DNA of 64,000 nucleotides from Spinellus fusiger (lineage: Eukaryota; Mucoromycota; Mucoromycetes; Mucorales; Phycomycetaceae): NCBI GenBank assembly GCA_025094145.1, contig JALLLS010000110.1:1-64000 (forward strand). Direction: 5' to 3'. The notes under the pieces were generated by a model. It was not told the DNA's origin. It made no database searches and was given only the letters and a program-made list of their open reading frames with translations. The translations under genes were made by a program, and so were the position numbers. Within the stretch, counting starts at the first letter, position 1. Every line of letters starts with the position of its first letter. This document shows, piece after piece, positions 47,530-59,388 of the stretch.

Positions 47530-50500
47530 TCTTAGATTATAGATTACCTGTCAATCTTTATTAGATGACTATGACATCACTCTTAGAAGCATTCTAATTA
47601 GAAAGCTCATTTGCATGAATTCGCTTTATACTCTATTCGTATTCCGCCAGCAGCGGATTAGACTAAAGAGAATAATTTGACAAAATGGTCGATCAATTGC
47701 ATTATTATTTTTTCTCACTCTAATGAAAAGGGGGAAGAAATGGTAATGTTGGCATAGTTTCTATCTATTACCTACGCCAAACATTTTCTTTAGCAATTTC
47801 TTTAGCATTGTGTTTTTTAATGATTTATTTATGATAAGATACTTTTGACACAGTTATCTATATAAGTATAGTAAAAGATCATGTATTTGAAAATCCATAG
47901 AATAGTGTGCTATAATGATTATAAAATTTTACCAATAAATGAAGCCCAACGATATCACTAAAAGCGTTCTCGATTTAGGTTAGTGTCAAACTCGTGTATT
48001 CAAATCATAGGTCTATGAAAAACTATGTGTTGTTATTCTTGTTATTGATTATATAACATTAATGCATCTAGATACTATTTTAAACATTATTAAAGCAATT
48101 ACAGTGAATTGAATGACTGCCAATACCATTTAGAAGAGATCAAGAAGCAAATAGTAGCAGAGGTTTTTTTATGTTTTAAAGCCCGTCTATCTGATATTGG
48201 ATGAGTATCTTCCAGCTATAATGTGCCATAAACAACAAAAATAGGGGACTCTATTTAGCATACAAATTCGGATTCTGAACATAATGTGTTAGTCTGAACA
48301 AGTCTAAGAACGAGCGAGGAAAGTTGCTCTACAATAGGATTTGGTGTCAATTCTCATCAGAAATAAGAATATTTCACATTCAAGTCATTTGAGAATACCC
48401 AAGACTCAAATTTAAGCAGGTGTTCAGGTCTAATAGACTTTGCCATATAAATATCTCTGTCAAAATTAGCCTCATTTTGATTCAGTAGATGGTTTTCATA
48501 GGCGATAGTCTTTTCTGTTGTTACAATCAGAGGATTAACTCAAATGATATATGAAATCATAGTGTTATGAATCTTCATTCTTTCTACACAATGAGTAATC
48601 AAATAGTCCAGCATTCAACTATTGATGCAAGAATGACAGCTAGAGCTCTTCTCTTTTCGACTACTACTAAGCTGGCTGTTAACTCCAGTGTACTGATATA
48701 ATATTTCTTCTAGATCAAATATCTTAATATTTCTTGTATTCAATTTTTACTTTGCTAATTCTTAGTTGAATTATGTCTTTAATACAGCTCTAGTACATCT
48801 GTATTATAAATTATAGTCTATACAGTACTAAATAAACAGATTACATTTTGAGCTCTGAATAATTGGTACTGATCATAACCTCATTCTGGTGTATTTCTAG
48901 GGTTTAATGTCTAGCCCACTGATGTCCGCATGTAGTTTTTAATGTCATGTTTAGCTATCATAATCTGTCCAGTGATATCATAAAGAACCCTTATATTAGC
49001 CAAATTTAGCTCTGATTCTTATGTCGTGTCGTGCCATGACTTGTTTGTTTGCTATTCTATTCTCCGATTAGAAAGACAAGAAAATAGTTTTGATGTCTGC
49101 TTCTCTATTCACAATGTTCAGTCTATCTGCTACTAACTAGCTAGCCTTTATGCCTTCTACTAGTGGTAAAAACACATCATCATGGGTTTAGTATATATTT
49201 TAAAATAAATATTTAATAAGTAATAACACATCAACTAAGTCTGATACCATCCTGTTTATGGTATAGTCATTTTCTACACTATGAGAAGGTCATTGGAAAA
49301 CCTATCAAAAGAAAATAGATGTAATATTCAAAGAGATGAGAATCCAATTATTTTGCTCAAGCTATTTAGAGAGAGTCATTAGGAATTGCTGTTCAAACAC
49401 ATAGACACTAAAATTAATTCTGATGATGACTGTAATGATGTAGGGCTCTTTTTCTTGTAAAAGATAGCATCAACTTGGCCTACTCCATTGGCACTGAAGT
49501 CTTACAATTTTTACATGTTTCGTTGTCTTTCTGCATTGAATTTAGTGGTAGATTATATTCTTCATAAAAACAGCACCCAGTAACATGATGTCATTATGTT
49601 TATGAAATCGAATAGTTTACCTCTAAAGATTCATATTCGTCAACCTTAATAGATATCCTTTTGATCGCTTGAACCTATTGGGCTGGTAATTCATCAGTTC
49701 AAATGTCACTGTTCAAGAGTTAGAACATGATAACAACCATATCTCAAGCATATACCCGAGATTAAAAAACAAAATGGAAGTAAAAACCAATACCAACAAT
49801 AGATATCCATATCTAATAAACTTTCATTTATTTTTATTACAATCATTATGAGTATTGTGTGCATATTTTCTTAGTTAATTAAAATATAAGAACATTTAAA
49901 TAATTTACTAGAGACTAGAAAAATATTGTAAATAATACTTTGAAGTATATCGTATTTATTATTATTACTAAAAAGTTGATGTTATAATTATTTAGGCAAT
50001 TCTATTGACCACTTTCAGGAGAAAGATAAGGTGGTCCACTAATACTCTAAAAGTATTGATTCATAATAAGTACTCTAATATGAGGTCACATTGACTTGTT
50101 TGGTTCAAGCAGATTTTGAAAGCTTATTTATTTATTTATTCCTTCTATAACATCTTAAAAATCAAACACACAAGTCAAAGAGAAAGAACAAAATAAAATT
50201 CAGACATTTTTCTGTATAGATATTTAATACCATAAATAGATAAAGCAAAAATGAAATACATCTGGTTATATAAAACCATTGATTAAATACTCGTCTCATT
50301 TATAAAACAAGGATTATATTACATACACTATATAGACCAAGTCCACAGATGAGTGGTGTACTTCTCTATTAAAAAAAAACTGCTCACTCACAAAGTGAAT
50401 CTTCTCATTTATATTTAACGCTGATAGCATTAACCAAAATGTAGCTTAACAAAAGACATAAAATGCTATTGAAACTATTGGATCTATGAACAGTTTTGGG

Positions 50501-51333
50501 CTAATTGAAGTTTTTTCTGTATTTACAGCACAACTTTTATTATAAAAGTGCACAACTGATGTGTGGATTTATACCATAAAGAATAGGTGGATCAACTGTA
50601 TTATAAATGCACACTATCAGCTTAACTCACTGATCTATCATATACTGCTAACATCAATGAAAATCAATAGACACTATTGCGTATTGACTATGAGTAATAG
50701 TTTGAAGATTGAGATTGAGAATCTAAACCTACTGAGAATCGACTAAAGGTAGTATTACTGGGGCTAATGTTTATTAGCCAGCTAGATAACTCGAGCTTCT
50801 AGACTTGAGATCTAAAGAAGATTAGTGGGAAAAAATCGAGAATTCCTATGGAGATTAACTGTGGTAAGTTTCAAATCAAAACACTATTCTCCAAATACTA
50901 ACTTTAGCTCGTAAAATTTTTAGCTTCTCAAAAAATCTGCTTTCACTCTTATAGAAACGTAAGAATATCTTCAAAGAAGCTAAAATGGAGCTCGGAGAAA
51001 CAGATCCGTTGACAGTGGTACAGGATGTAGTAGAATATATTACCGCTATCGTCATATCAATGTTACCGGAGAAAGTAAAATAATCCCATTCAATATTGAT
51101 AAAAAATTTAGTAAGACACAACCAGCAAGATCATAATCTTTTATTTATTTTATCTAAATGATGTATGAAGCTATATTAGTATATGAAAAATTTAAGACTA
51201 GCAAATAAGGTACCCGAATGACTTTTCAGAACTACCAAGCCTGTTCTTACAATTGCATCTATTAGCACTTTATTCATATATTTGGCTATGCTTCATACCT
51301 CTATTAGTAGAATAAATACATTATTTTGATATA
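47530..51333. other. Long AT-rich, gene-poor stretch
   Basis: Nothing supportable beyond short AT-driven frames (for example 50561-50746 and 50876-51121). No transposase motifs were recognised. Confidence 0.45.
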
Positions 51334-51693
51334 CACACTAGGAGATTTTTGGGATATAAAAGGAAATGTCCTGAGCATAGTTATCTATCTCCCAAGGATA
51401 AAGCACAAGGCTTTTAGGGTATAGATTTCATTTCTATGAAGGTAATATACTTTGGCAGTGGCTATAGTCATACTATAGTATTAGCTATAATATTATCATC
51501 AACAATTTTATTCATAAACAATATATTCTATTGATAATACAATTTGATATTGAGGTATCCACAAAAGGAAATAATAATTTGGATATCTGCAAACCTTTTG
51601 ATTTTAAATACAGTTCCATAAAAAGCAAGAAATCTTTAGACATAAAAGGAAGGGGATATCACCGCTTAAAGGCGAGAAAAATCTTTGGGTGTG
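51334..51693. mobile_element. TIR repeat family, copy E (MITE-like, 360 bp)
   Basis: The left end CACACTAGGAGATTTTTGGG continues into ATATAAAAGG. The right end, read inward, is CACACCCAAAGATTTTTCTC and continues into GCCTTTAAGCGGTGATATCC. The left flank is TA; the right flank is worn. It keeps both termini of the family, but the middle is reduced to the segment shared by all copies (CAATTTTATTCATAAACAAT and neighbours). It is the compact, non-coding form of the same element that in copy D carries the nuclease relic. Confidence 0.92.
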
Positions 51694-51770
51694 AATATAG
51701 TTTGTTATAGCATATACATTTAACTTGAAAATAGCAAATTCATTATAGCACTACCAATTGATTATTACTA

Positions 51771-52688
51771 TTAAGTATAAATATTAGCCACCTGGACCAC
51801 TGAGGGAGTTTTACAACCTACACTTTGCTTTAGGGGAAGAGTTATCCTTTGTAACAGGCCACGACTGCTAGCCCTTTGGGTGTGTAGATCAAACCAATGC
51901 TTATCAAAATTGTGTGTTTTACAGTGTTGATATTTATTTTTGGGATCCAGATTTCGAAGTAGTATTATAGGGGACCCTATTTTCAGTTTTAGGTGGTAAG
52001 GAGGAAGTCTGCTTGTGTTTATGCTGTTGAGATATTCTATTGGGAAATTTATGGCATTGGATTTATCTGCGAGTGCTTTATCACTACTGTAAAAATTTAA
52101 GACTTCTCCAAAAGGAATTCTGTCCATAATTCAATTATTGATCTGTATAACATCAGTGTTTTTTAGTGTAAGTATAGCTTTTGTAGCTATTTGGTCTCTT
52201 ATGTATGATATCAGTGTGTCATTTTCAGGATATAATATGCTACCATGGATTGTATCTGCTAAATAACTCATGTCATGGCATGTTAACAATATATCATCAG
52301 GAACTCTGATCATTTGTGTGTTTCCTCCTGTCTTAATACTTTCATTGCCAACATCAAAGAAATATCTGGAAAACTGTTGCAAGGTGTTTGCAAGTATGTT
52401 GTTTTCTGGTGATATAGCTTGCTCAACACACATATTCACAACTAACTTGAATAATTTCTCAAGTTTCCAAGTGGAAGATCGGTTTATATACTGATCAACA
52501 CTATCCATCTTACTTCCTTTGTGTACTACTGGGTGAACTTGGCAGAAATCGCCACCAGAAGGTACACATTCTAACACAGGCTGTTGTACTTTTATGATAT
52601 CTCTAAAAGATCTATCAACTGCATTAAATACGTTACGACTTATCATAGATGCTTTATTCAATACCATTGATTTTGTAGCTGTTTCTTA
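51771..52688 (-). pseudogene. Helitron-type PIF1-like helicase relic
   Basis: The frame runs from about 52688 (first ATG 52667) to 51771 with one in-frame TGA at 52131-52133. The segments follow the order of the PIF1-family helicase domain of Helitron Rep-Hel proteins: MVLNKASMISRNVFNAVDRS (worn motif II, normally DEAPM), MIRVPDDILL, the stretch ending IQINN joined to IMDRIPFGEVLNFY, and LPPYHLKLKIGSPIILLRNL (motifs V-VI region). The Walker A motif and the Rep endonuclease domain are missing. In Helitrons this protein drives rolling-circle transposition. The truncated 5' part, the stop and the worn motif II mean it is inactive. The typical Helitron 3' hairpin and CTRR end were not located. 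Confidence 0.82.
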
Positions 52689-52960
52689 TGAACTGTTAAC
52701 TGTTAGTTTCTCGCTTTTTAATATAAGATATAAGGTAACAGAATCCTGTACACTGCTTAGTATATCTCTTCGTGTGTCTTAGTTATTTTGTACAAATAAT
52801 ACAAGTGATTTATTTTTCTGTAAATCAATCTGAAGCAGTGGTGTTTTAGTGTGCTTATATAGAAATTTCGGTCATTGACTGAACATCTATTTATATTCTA
52901 ACCTAACTGTTCTGTAGGAAAAAGAAGTATGTAACTCATAGAATTGTATGACTGATTTGT

Positions 52961-53269
52961 CTAATTAACTTTCTGAAATAAATAATTATTATTTGGTTTT
53001 ATCACAATGTCTTTACTTTCTGTTTGGTATCTATCATTATTTGAACAGTTAGGATGACCTTTGTGCAAATGACTATATCCATAACAACTTGTACATCGAA
53101 TACTCTGATTTGATGTTTCAGTTTCTTGCATGTTGGTGTCAATTTCTTCAATGTCAGCCTCTATTTGCTTGTTCTGTTGATTTACAGAACTAAAAGGGCA
53201 ACTGTGTTGAGTTCTTTGAGAATTTCCTAGCTGTTGGCAGCTTGAGTAGTATATAGTATGACTTAGCAT
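52961..53269 (-). pseudogene. Possible N-terminal zinc-motif segment of the Helitron protein
   Basis: A 102-codon minus frame beginning MLSHTIYYSSCQQLGNSQRT. It contains CTSCYGYSHLHKGHPNC, a Cys-Cys-His-Cys arrangement, and an acidic Gln/Glu-rich stretch before it. It lies directly upstream of, and on the same strand as, the helicase relic, so it may be the 5' end of the same Rep-Hel gene with the Rep domain deleted between them. That link is inference; it could be an unrelated small ORF. Confidence 0.4.
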
Positions 53270-53519
53270 TTAAGCAAATTTAAAAAGAAGGAAAAAAAAG
53301 AGTAATTCTATGGTTCTTGTGTTTCACATTTCTTACTTGTTTGCTCACTCACTCAAGAAATACTGATATGTCCAGCAAGATAATATTGGCTATCTATTTG
53401 TCTGCTCAAAATAAGGCTTAAATCTACTCGTTTCATTAGCCAATCAAATAGCCGAATGCACCCTTCTTAAAAAAAGTGATTTTTCAGTAATTATATTTAT
53501 TTATTTATTATTATATATG

Positions 53520-53588
53520 AAAGAGAGAAATAAAAGGGGGTGAGAAAGAGAGAGAAAGGAGAGGGGAAAAGGGGAGAAGGGAAGGCTT
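53520..53588. repeat. Polypurine tract upstream of the second G-alpha gene
   Basis: About 70 bases of nearly pure A/G on the plus strand (GAGAGAAATAAAAGGGGGTG and on), about 240 bases before the ATG at 53828. Such tracts can affect promoter structure; no function is shown. Confidence 0.8.
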
Positions 53589-53827
53589 ATTGCTGCAGAG
53601 GAAAAGATGCAGTCCTTGTTTATCTTTGCGTATAATAGCTAACATGATCAGAGATTACTTAGGGATGAGATCGAGGGACATTTGCAAATCAAAGACTATT
53701 TATACTTAACTCTATCACACCTTTTTTATTAACTTCTTCCCATAGTTATATTTCTTTAAAATAATAATCAATTATCCAAAAGAGGGTGCCTTCACTGAAG
53801 TTGTAGTATATTATCCAGATACAAACC

Positions 53828-55072
53828 ATGGGCTGCTGCCAATCTTCTGGGTTTCAGGAAGAAAAGGCACGTAATAAGGAGATCGAGAAACAAATTCGTC
53901 AAGATAAGCTTAGTATGAACAACCAAGTGAAGATGTTGCTGTTAGGTTTGCTTATTATTTATAATAGATTCCTATATTCAAATGTGTTTTTACTGATTTT
54001 ATGGTTTGATCTAGGGGCAGGCGAATCGGGAAAATCTACGATTCTTAAGCAAATGAAGTTAATTCACGATGGTGGATATACTATAGTTGAGCGCAAGGCC
54101 TACAAAAAGATTATATTCTCCAACATTCTCCAGTCTATGCAGAAAATTCTGAAGACAATGAAGAGTAATGGTGTCTGGCTAAATAATGCTGTCAATTGGA
54201 ATTATGCAGCCCTTATTACAGAACTATCACCACATATTACGGAAAAAGAATTTTCGTCCGATATAATCATGGCCATTAAGATACTGTGGGACGATCCAAA
54301 TCTACAAACGACCTATAGATCAAATCGAGGATCTGAATTAAGCAGTTGTTCTAATTAGTAAGTTCCCCGTGGTGTTGTCTTACTTACTGTTAAAGTTTTT
54401 TTTACTCTATTGATCGTATTGGTTCTGCAAAATATATACCTACCGACCAAGACATATTGCAGGCCCGAGTAAAGACAACAGGAATCACTGAAACAGTCTT
54501 TGAAGTGGGCTCTTTTACCTACCGAATATTTGATGTAGGGGGCCAAAGAAGTGAAAGAAAAAAGTGGATTCATTGCTTTGATAATGTTACTGCAGTTATC
54601 TTTATGGCAGCCTTATCGGAATATAATCAGGTGTTGATAGAAGATGAGACTATAGTAAGTAGAATATCATGCTATTCTACTTACACTTTAAGAATCGTAT
54701 AGATGAAGGCTTGACCTTATTTCAATCTATTTGTGATTCTAAATGGTTCCTAAAGACATCTATTATCTTGTTCTTGAACAAAAAAGACATCTTTAAGGAA
54801 AAGTTGGAAAGTTTTCCATTGAAAATGAAGTTTCCAGACTATTTGGGTAAGGATAATCTACAAACCTCACTAACTGCATTCCAGGTCCAAACGAGTATGA
54901 GCCAGCATCTGACTATATTCTTCATCAATTTGTGTCCTTGAATCAGTCAAAAAAAAGACAAATCTATACGCATATTACATGTGCTACAGATACACAGCAG
55001 ATTAAGTTTGTTATGTCAACAATCAGTGAGATTATCTTGAACAATAATTTGAAGGGTGTTGGTGTACTTTAG
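53828..55072 (+). CDS. Heterotrimeric G-protein alpha subunit (copy 2)
   Basis: Five exons: 53828-53945, 54015-54357, 54396-54654, 54693-54846 and 54885-55072. They total 1062 nt and 353 residues, the usual G-alpha length. MGCCQSS provides Gly2 for myristoylation and Cys3/Cys4 for palmitoylation. Motifs are GAGESGKST (P-loop), ARVKTTGI (switch I), [13 protein letters not shown] (switch II), FLNKKDIF (the usual NKxD) and TCATDT. The C-terminus NNLKGVGVL is the receptor-contact tail. Introns 2, 3 and 4 are each exactly 38 nt. Intron 1 is 69 nt, in frame and free of stops, so an unspliced message would still be open through it. Four intron positions (after LLLG, in the SY/NY codon, before Asn-Arg/Asn-Gln, and after the PDY Gly) are shared with copy 1, so the genes are paralogues. 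Confidence 0.93.
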
Positions 55073-55142
55073 TGGATATTTAGCTCTAATATATTATTAA
55101 AAATATACACCTTTTTCCAAAATGATGTTACAAATATATTAG

Positions 55143-55181
55143 TGTCGTACTTTTTTTTTAAAAAAAAAAAAAGTATCGTAT
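55143..55181. repeat. AT-rich imperfect palindrome downstream of G-alpha copy 2
   Basis: TCGTACTTTTTTTTT followed by an A run and GTATCGTA can fold back on itself. It lies about 70 bases after the G-alpha stop and just before the Tc1 relic. It may be part of the gene's 3' end or a transposon scar. Confidence 0.5.
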
Positions 55182-55194
55182 ATTCTTTTATCTA

Positions 55195-56420
55195 CACTCC
55201 CACGTAATAAGTGACTGAAAAAATATTAATTTCCTTTTTTTATTCTTCAAAAATAAAATAGACCTCTTTTCTTTTCTTTTATAACTTATTCAAAAAATGT
55301 CTTCAAGCAATGAAAATCGGCCAACTCTTAGCCAAGAATATGAAGATACTTCTATTAAAAGAAAGGAGCATGATATGTTTATTAGAGGTCAAATCATTGG
55401 ACAATAGAAAAGATATGCTACTTATCAAGAGATTGCTGATGATCTTGACATCCCAAAGAGCACAGTGGGCAGGATTATCCAATTGTATAAGAACGAAGGC
55501 ATAACTCGACCTAAAGTGCGTACAGAAAGACCTGAAAAGGTTTCGCCTACTTCAAAACTGGTAATTGTTTTATCTATTCGCAGAAACCCTATGCAAACAA
55601 TTGCATATCATTTGAAGAATATCAATGATGCAGGCGTGGATATTTGCCGTAGCACATTTGTAAAATACATGAATGAACTCGGGTTTTTTCATGCTCACCA
55701 TCAAGAAAACCTGGTATGACACTTACTCATAAGCAAAGGCGATTGGAATGGTGTAGAAACAAGGTTGATTGGCCAGTGGATAGGTGGAGTAACGTCGTTT
55801 GGTCTGATGAGTCTCGTTTCACAGTTGTGGGCAACGATAAAGGAACTAGAGTGATCAGAAAAATGGGTGAGAGGTATGAGGAGCGTCATATGTAAAGGAC
55901 ATACAAGTATGGCAAAGGTTCAGTCATGGTGTTGGGGTTGCTCTTGGCACGGAGGTGTAGGACATCTTATACTCTTGTAGAGATCGATTGATCAAGACAC
56001 GTATGTGAATGGAGTTGCCAAATACTTTCTTTCTTAGTTCCATAAATTGAAAGAGAATCTTAAAGAGACCATGCTCTTCCAAGAAGACAGTGCTCCTTGC
56101 CACAAAAGAGCATAAAGTAGATAGTACAAACAAGAAAGATGTAGTATTGAAGGTTTTGATTTTTGGCCTGCACAAAGTCCAGATCTTAACCCAATTGAAT
56201 ATGTCTGGGCTTATCTTGAAAAGAAGATTGAGCTGCTTTGAACAAGCATAACCAATGCAAAACAGCTTGAACAATGCTTGCATAGTAAATAGCAGAAGAT
56301 TCCAAATGAGTTATTGGAAACTTTAGTAGAGAACGACCAGCCCAAAAGCAGCGAAGAATTCTTTCGTCTGAAGCGCAATGGTGCATTGAGAATAAGGCTC
56401 AATCGACATTGAAGGTGTTT
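55195..56420 (+). pseudogene. Tc1 transposase relic (same family as the nested element in copy D)
   Basis: The left end CACTCCCACGTAATAAGTGA after TA (55193-55194) resembles the terminal repeat of the element at 41798. The gene starts at ATG 55297 (MSSSNENRPTLSQEYEDTSI), has an early TAG (about 55407), then DIPKSTVGRIIQLYKNEGIT, a frameshift near 55715, and the catalytic blocks VVWSDESRFTVVG, LFQEDSAPCHKRA and WPAQSPDLNPIEYVWAYLE, interrupted by further stops. It is a complete-length but dead DD34E transposase, about 340 residues if intact. No matching right terminal repeat was found. Confidence 0.88.
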
Positions 56421-56689
56421 GTCAATCATTTTGGTCATTTGAAAAAGCAAAAGACTATTTATTATTATTAGTTGAATCGAATCAAACTTTAGAAAGATTC
56501 CCTCTCTGCCTGCAAAACTCATCTTCATATACTTACTGTATATTTATGGGCTGGCAAATTCAAAGAAGATCCTGTGTGGAATAAATACAAAAACAAAAAA
56601 AAAGTTTAATAGAGAACGCCTACAGCTTCAACAATAACATAAGAGCCGCTTAATTTAGTTTTTGATAAATATGTTCAAATAACAAGGCA

Positions 56690-57490
56690 GGATGCAGTAG
56701 ATAGTTCAGCTTGAGCATTTGAAGGTATTAACTACAAAACAACTTGTATTGGAAACTTTATACTACATGTATGTAATATGACTGTGAAGAGGCCTACTCT
56801 TTAACCTTTTGCAAGAAACTATTCCGACGCTATTGAGAAATTTTATCTTTAAGTAAAGAAGTGAGTCAGGAACTCTGACATGAATTTCTTGCAAAACTGT
56901 GTATTTGTGAATGAAGCAAGACCTGACATCAACATAAGAAGCCCTTACGCCCGCTCTCTTAGTGGTACACCAACAATAGTAGAAAAATAGTCTACTCAAG
57001 CTATCTCAGACAAAGCTATAGCAGAATATGACGTTATATCTATAGAGAGTAGAGAATCACTCAAATATAAGAAAGTAAAGGCTGATGGAAGCAAGAGGCA
57101 CAGGAAACCAACAGAAAATAAGCCAAGGGAACAGTTATCAGCGATTATACGAGGTTTATATTTAAAATCATAGATGAAATAGATAGATTCCTGGAAATGG
57201 ATAACTTTTATATCGTTATGAATAACGCACCAATCCATATTGCTAAAGAAGTCGATGAAATGATTAGAAAGAGGGGCTATAGAGCCATGTATCTTTCCTC
57301 CTTATTCTCCTGAGCGTAACCCAATTGAACAGGTTTGGACTGTAGTCAAGAGCACAGTTAAACATAGCCTATTTATTAAGACAGAAGATTTAAAGACAAG
57401 GATAACAGAAGCTAGCAAGAGTGTTTCAAGAAGAAACGCCACACACTATCACTCAGCATTCTATTCAATGCTTTCAGAAATGCTTTAATA
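56690..57490 (+). pseudogene. IS630/Tc1-like DDE transposase relic
   Basis: The plus strand reads DNFYIVMNNAPIHIAKEVDE (normally VMDNAPIH; the catalytic Asp is now Asn), then MIRKRGYRAMYL. After a frameshift comes YSPERNPIEQVWTVVKSTVK and RNATHYHSAFYSMLSEML, followed by TAA at about 57485. This is a different family from the relic just upstream. The N-terminal part (56690-57130) is poorly legible. Confidence 0.78.
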
Positions 57491-57890
57491 AAGAGCCTAT
57501 TGAATGATATTTTGAGTTGAATCTACGTAATTTGAAGTTTAACAAAAGCACACATTAGAGAATGCCAAAGCGTAATTTGGGCCAAGACAAAAGCGAGCCC
57601 TGTTCTTAAGAAAGCAAGAATTGAGGATGAAGGCACTATAAGACATGTCCCTCACCCATTTAATATTCTTATTTAATCTATTTTACTGGTGTTACTAATT
57701 CAATAGGAATCTACTATCTTTTATTGAGTTTCTAACAATTTCTATTGAGAGTACTGCTGTGATAATGCATTGTATCATACAAGATGGCTCTCTTCCTTCC
57801 TTCTCTCCTTCATAAAGCATATTCTTATAAGATGATCGATCTTCCCTGAATTTGAGATAACATAGAAGCCTCTTCTTTTCCTCCCAAAGA

Positions 57891-58910
57891 TTATTCTTTA
57901 TTAAGATACCATAAGCCTGCATCTTGAAGGGATTGCTTCTTCTCTCCCCCTATTCTATAGTTTGCATGTACCATCATTGGCTCAAACCCATACTTGTGTG
58001 GTACATTAAGCTCAAAGTATAACCGACCCTGTGGAAACAATGAAAGATCCAATAAAGCAATGGGACTATCATGATAGCTTAGGTTGACCTGATCCAGCAC
58101 CATATTAATTGCTCCTTGCTGAGTCACCTTTGGGGTTTTGTCTTGAATGACAATGGAGTCATGCAAAACCTTCTTATTGAGATCGGTGGGTCGCATCAAA
58201 TAGAAACCCGTGTTAACAATTTTCTGTTCTGCTTCTTGACTGAACAATGCTTCTGTAAGCTTGCGTGAAGATAGTTTGGAGTTTACGTAGTTGTAGATGT
58301 AGGGTGATGTAAACACAATATCAACATCAGAGAACCATACAGTAATGTTGAGATAAAGAAGCCGCTCTACGACCAATGTTTTTGAATGTGTAATGGGTGT
58401 ATAGCTCTTATCCAACCACTTTGCGAATCCTGCGTCCAATTTTTGGTGGAACCAGTCTTGAGGAATAAGTATGACATGGGCACCATAACCTTTCTCGATC
58501 ATTGTATCCACCAGTGCTTGGTCAATAGCAAATACAAGGTACTTGTTATCGAGTTTACAGCGTTTAAGAGACTCAATCCAGTTGAGAGTGTAGTCTGCCA
58601 TGCCATTATTAGCCACTGCTGTTAAGAGTATATTGTTATTTTGGTTTTTTCTTAAATTTGAATCGATAATGTCTGTGATAGATTTGCTAGGAGGCTGAAA
58701 TGCTTTTGGCTGCCAGACAAGCTCGTCTGACGAGGCAGTAGAAGCGGTGGTAGAGACAGTAGGAGGGGCAGCAGGAGAGTCTTGAGAGAAAACATCACTT
58801 GAGGGAGACTCTCTTGGTCCATCATACTGCAGTAGCATTGTTCCAAGAGAGATTAAAAAAATGGCTGACAGTACCACTGTAAGCGTACGTCTCCGTAATA
58901 GATAGTCCAT
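57891..58910 (-). CDS. Type II membrane nucleotide-diphospho-sugar transferase
   Basis: An intronless gene of 339 residues. A short cytosolic basic tail (MDYLLRRR) precedes a membrane anchor (about residues 9-28), then a Ser/Thr/Pro-rich stem (31-70) and a catalytic domain of the Nucleotid_trans family (GT77-like). Visible features are ILLTAVANNGMADYTLNWIE near the domain start, the DxD-type motif VWFSDVDIVF (Asp195 and Asp197, metal and nucleotide-sugar binding), and late conserved text YGFEPMMVHANYRIGGEKKQ. It would act in the Golgi lumen, transferring a sugar onto glycans or glycoproteins; donor and acceptor are unknown. The length is typical and the frame intact. It sits between transposon relics and is the only intact gene in this part. 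Confidence 0.88.
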   Translation of the reverse strand: MDYLLRRRTLTVVLSAIFLISLGTMLLQYDGPRESPSSDVFSQDSPAAPPTVSTTASTASSDELVWQPKAFQPPSKSITDIIDSNLRKNQNNNILLTAVANNGMADYTLNWIESLKRCKLDNKYLVFAIDQALVDTMIEKGYGAHVILIPQDWFHQKLDAGFAKWLDKSYTPITHSKTLVVERLLYLNITVWFSDVDIVFTSPYIYNYVNSKLSSRKLTEALFSQEAEQKIVNTGFYLMRPTDLNKKVLHDSIVIQDKTPKVTQQGAINMVLDQVNLSYHDSPIALLDLSLFPQGRLYFELNVPHKYGFEPMMVHANYRIGGEKKQSLQDAGLWYLNKE

Positions 58911-59318
58911 AGAGTGAAAGAAAGCACAAATGTCTGAGCTCGTGTTCAGTAGGTTAATGAGAGGACATGATTTGTTACCGTCTTACCGATAATAGCAGTC
59001 ACGGCCTATTGACTTTCATTGGAACTCCTACCATAAATTAGAAGGTGTGAAACCTTGTGGGCTGGAGTTTGTTTGTACGCCTAATCTATTTATCAATCCT
59101 CTTGTTAAGTTGTTAATTGTTACACGCCAGGAGGTCTTTAGGATATAAAAGAAAATAGTCGAAATACAATTGTTTAAGAAATGACATCGATTTGAAAAGG
59201 AGCAAAAATAAATTATGTATTCATGTTAGTTCTTAAACAAATAAAGATTATTATGTAAATTTGCCTGTAAATATCTGAATCCCGAAGGAAACCACTTTCG
59301 ATGTGGCGATATATGATA

Positions 59319-59378
59319 TGAATGCATCAAAGAATATCTATTCTTATGTGGCTGTATAGATACCCTTTGATGCATTCA
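59319..59378 (-). ncRNA. 14-bp hairpin directly after the copy F nuclease stop
   Basis: TGAATGCATCAAAG at 59319-59332 is the exact reverse complement of CTTTGATGCATTCA at 59365-59378, with a 32-nt loop. On the minus strand it begins about 10 bases after the stop codon at 59389-59391 of the Fanzor-like relic, where a guide RNA scaffold would lie. A transposon-derived palindrome is the main alternative. Confidence 0.35.
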
Positions 59379-59388
59379 CATCTCTGTT

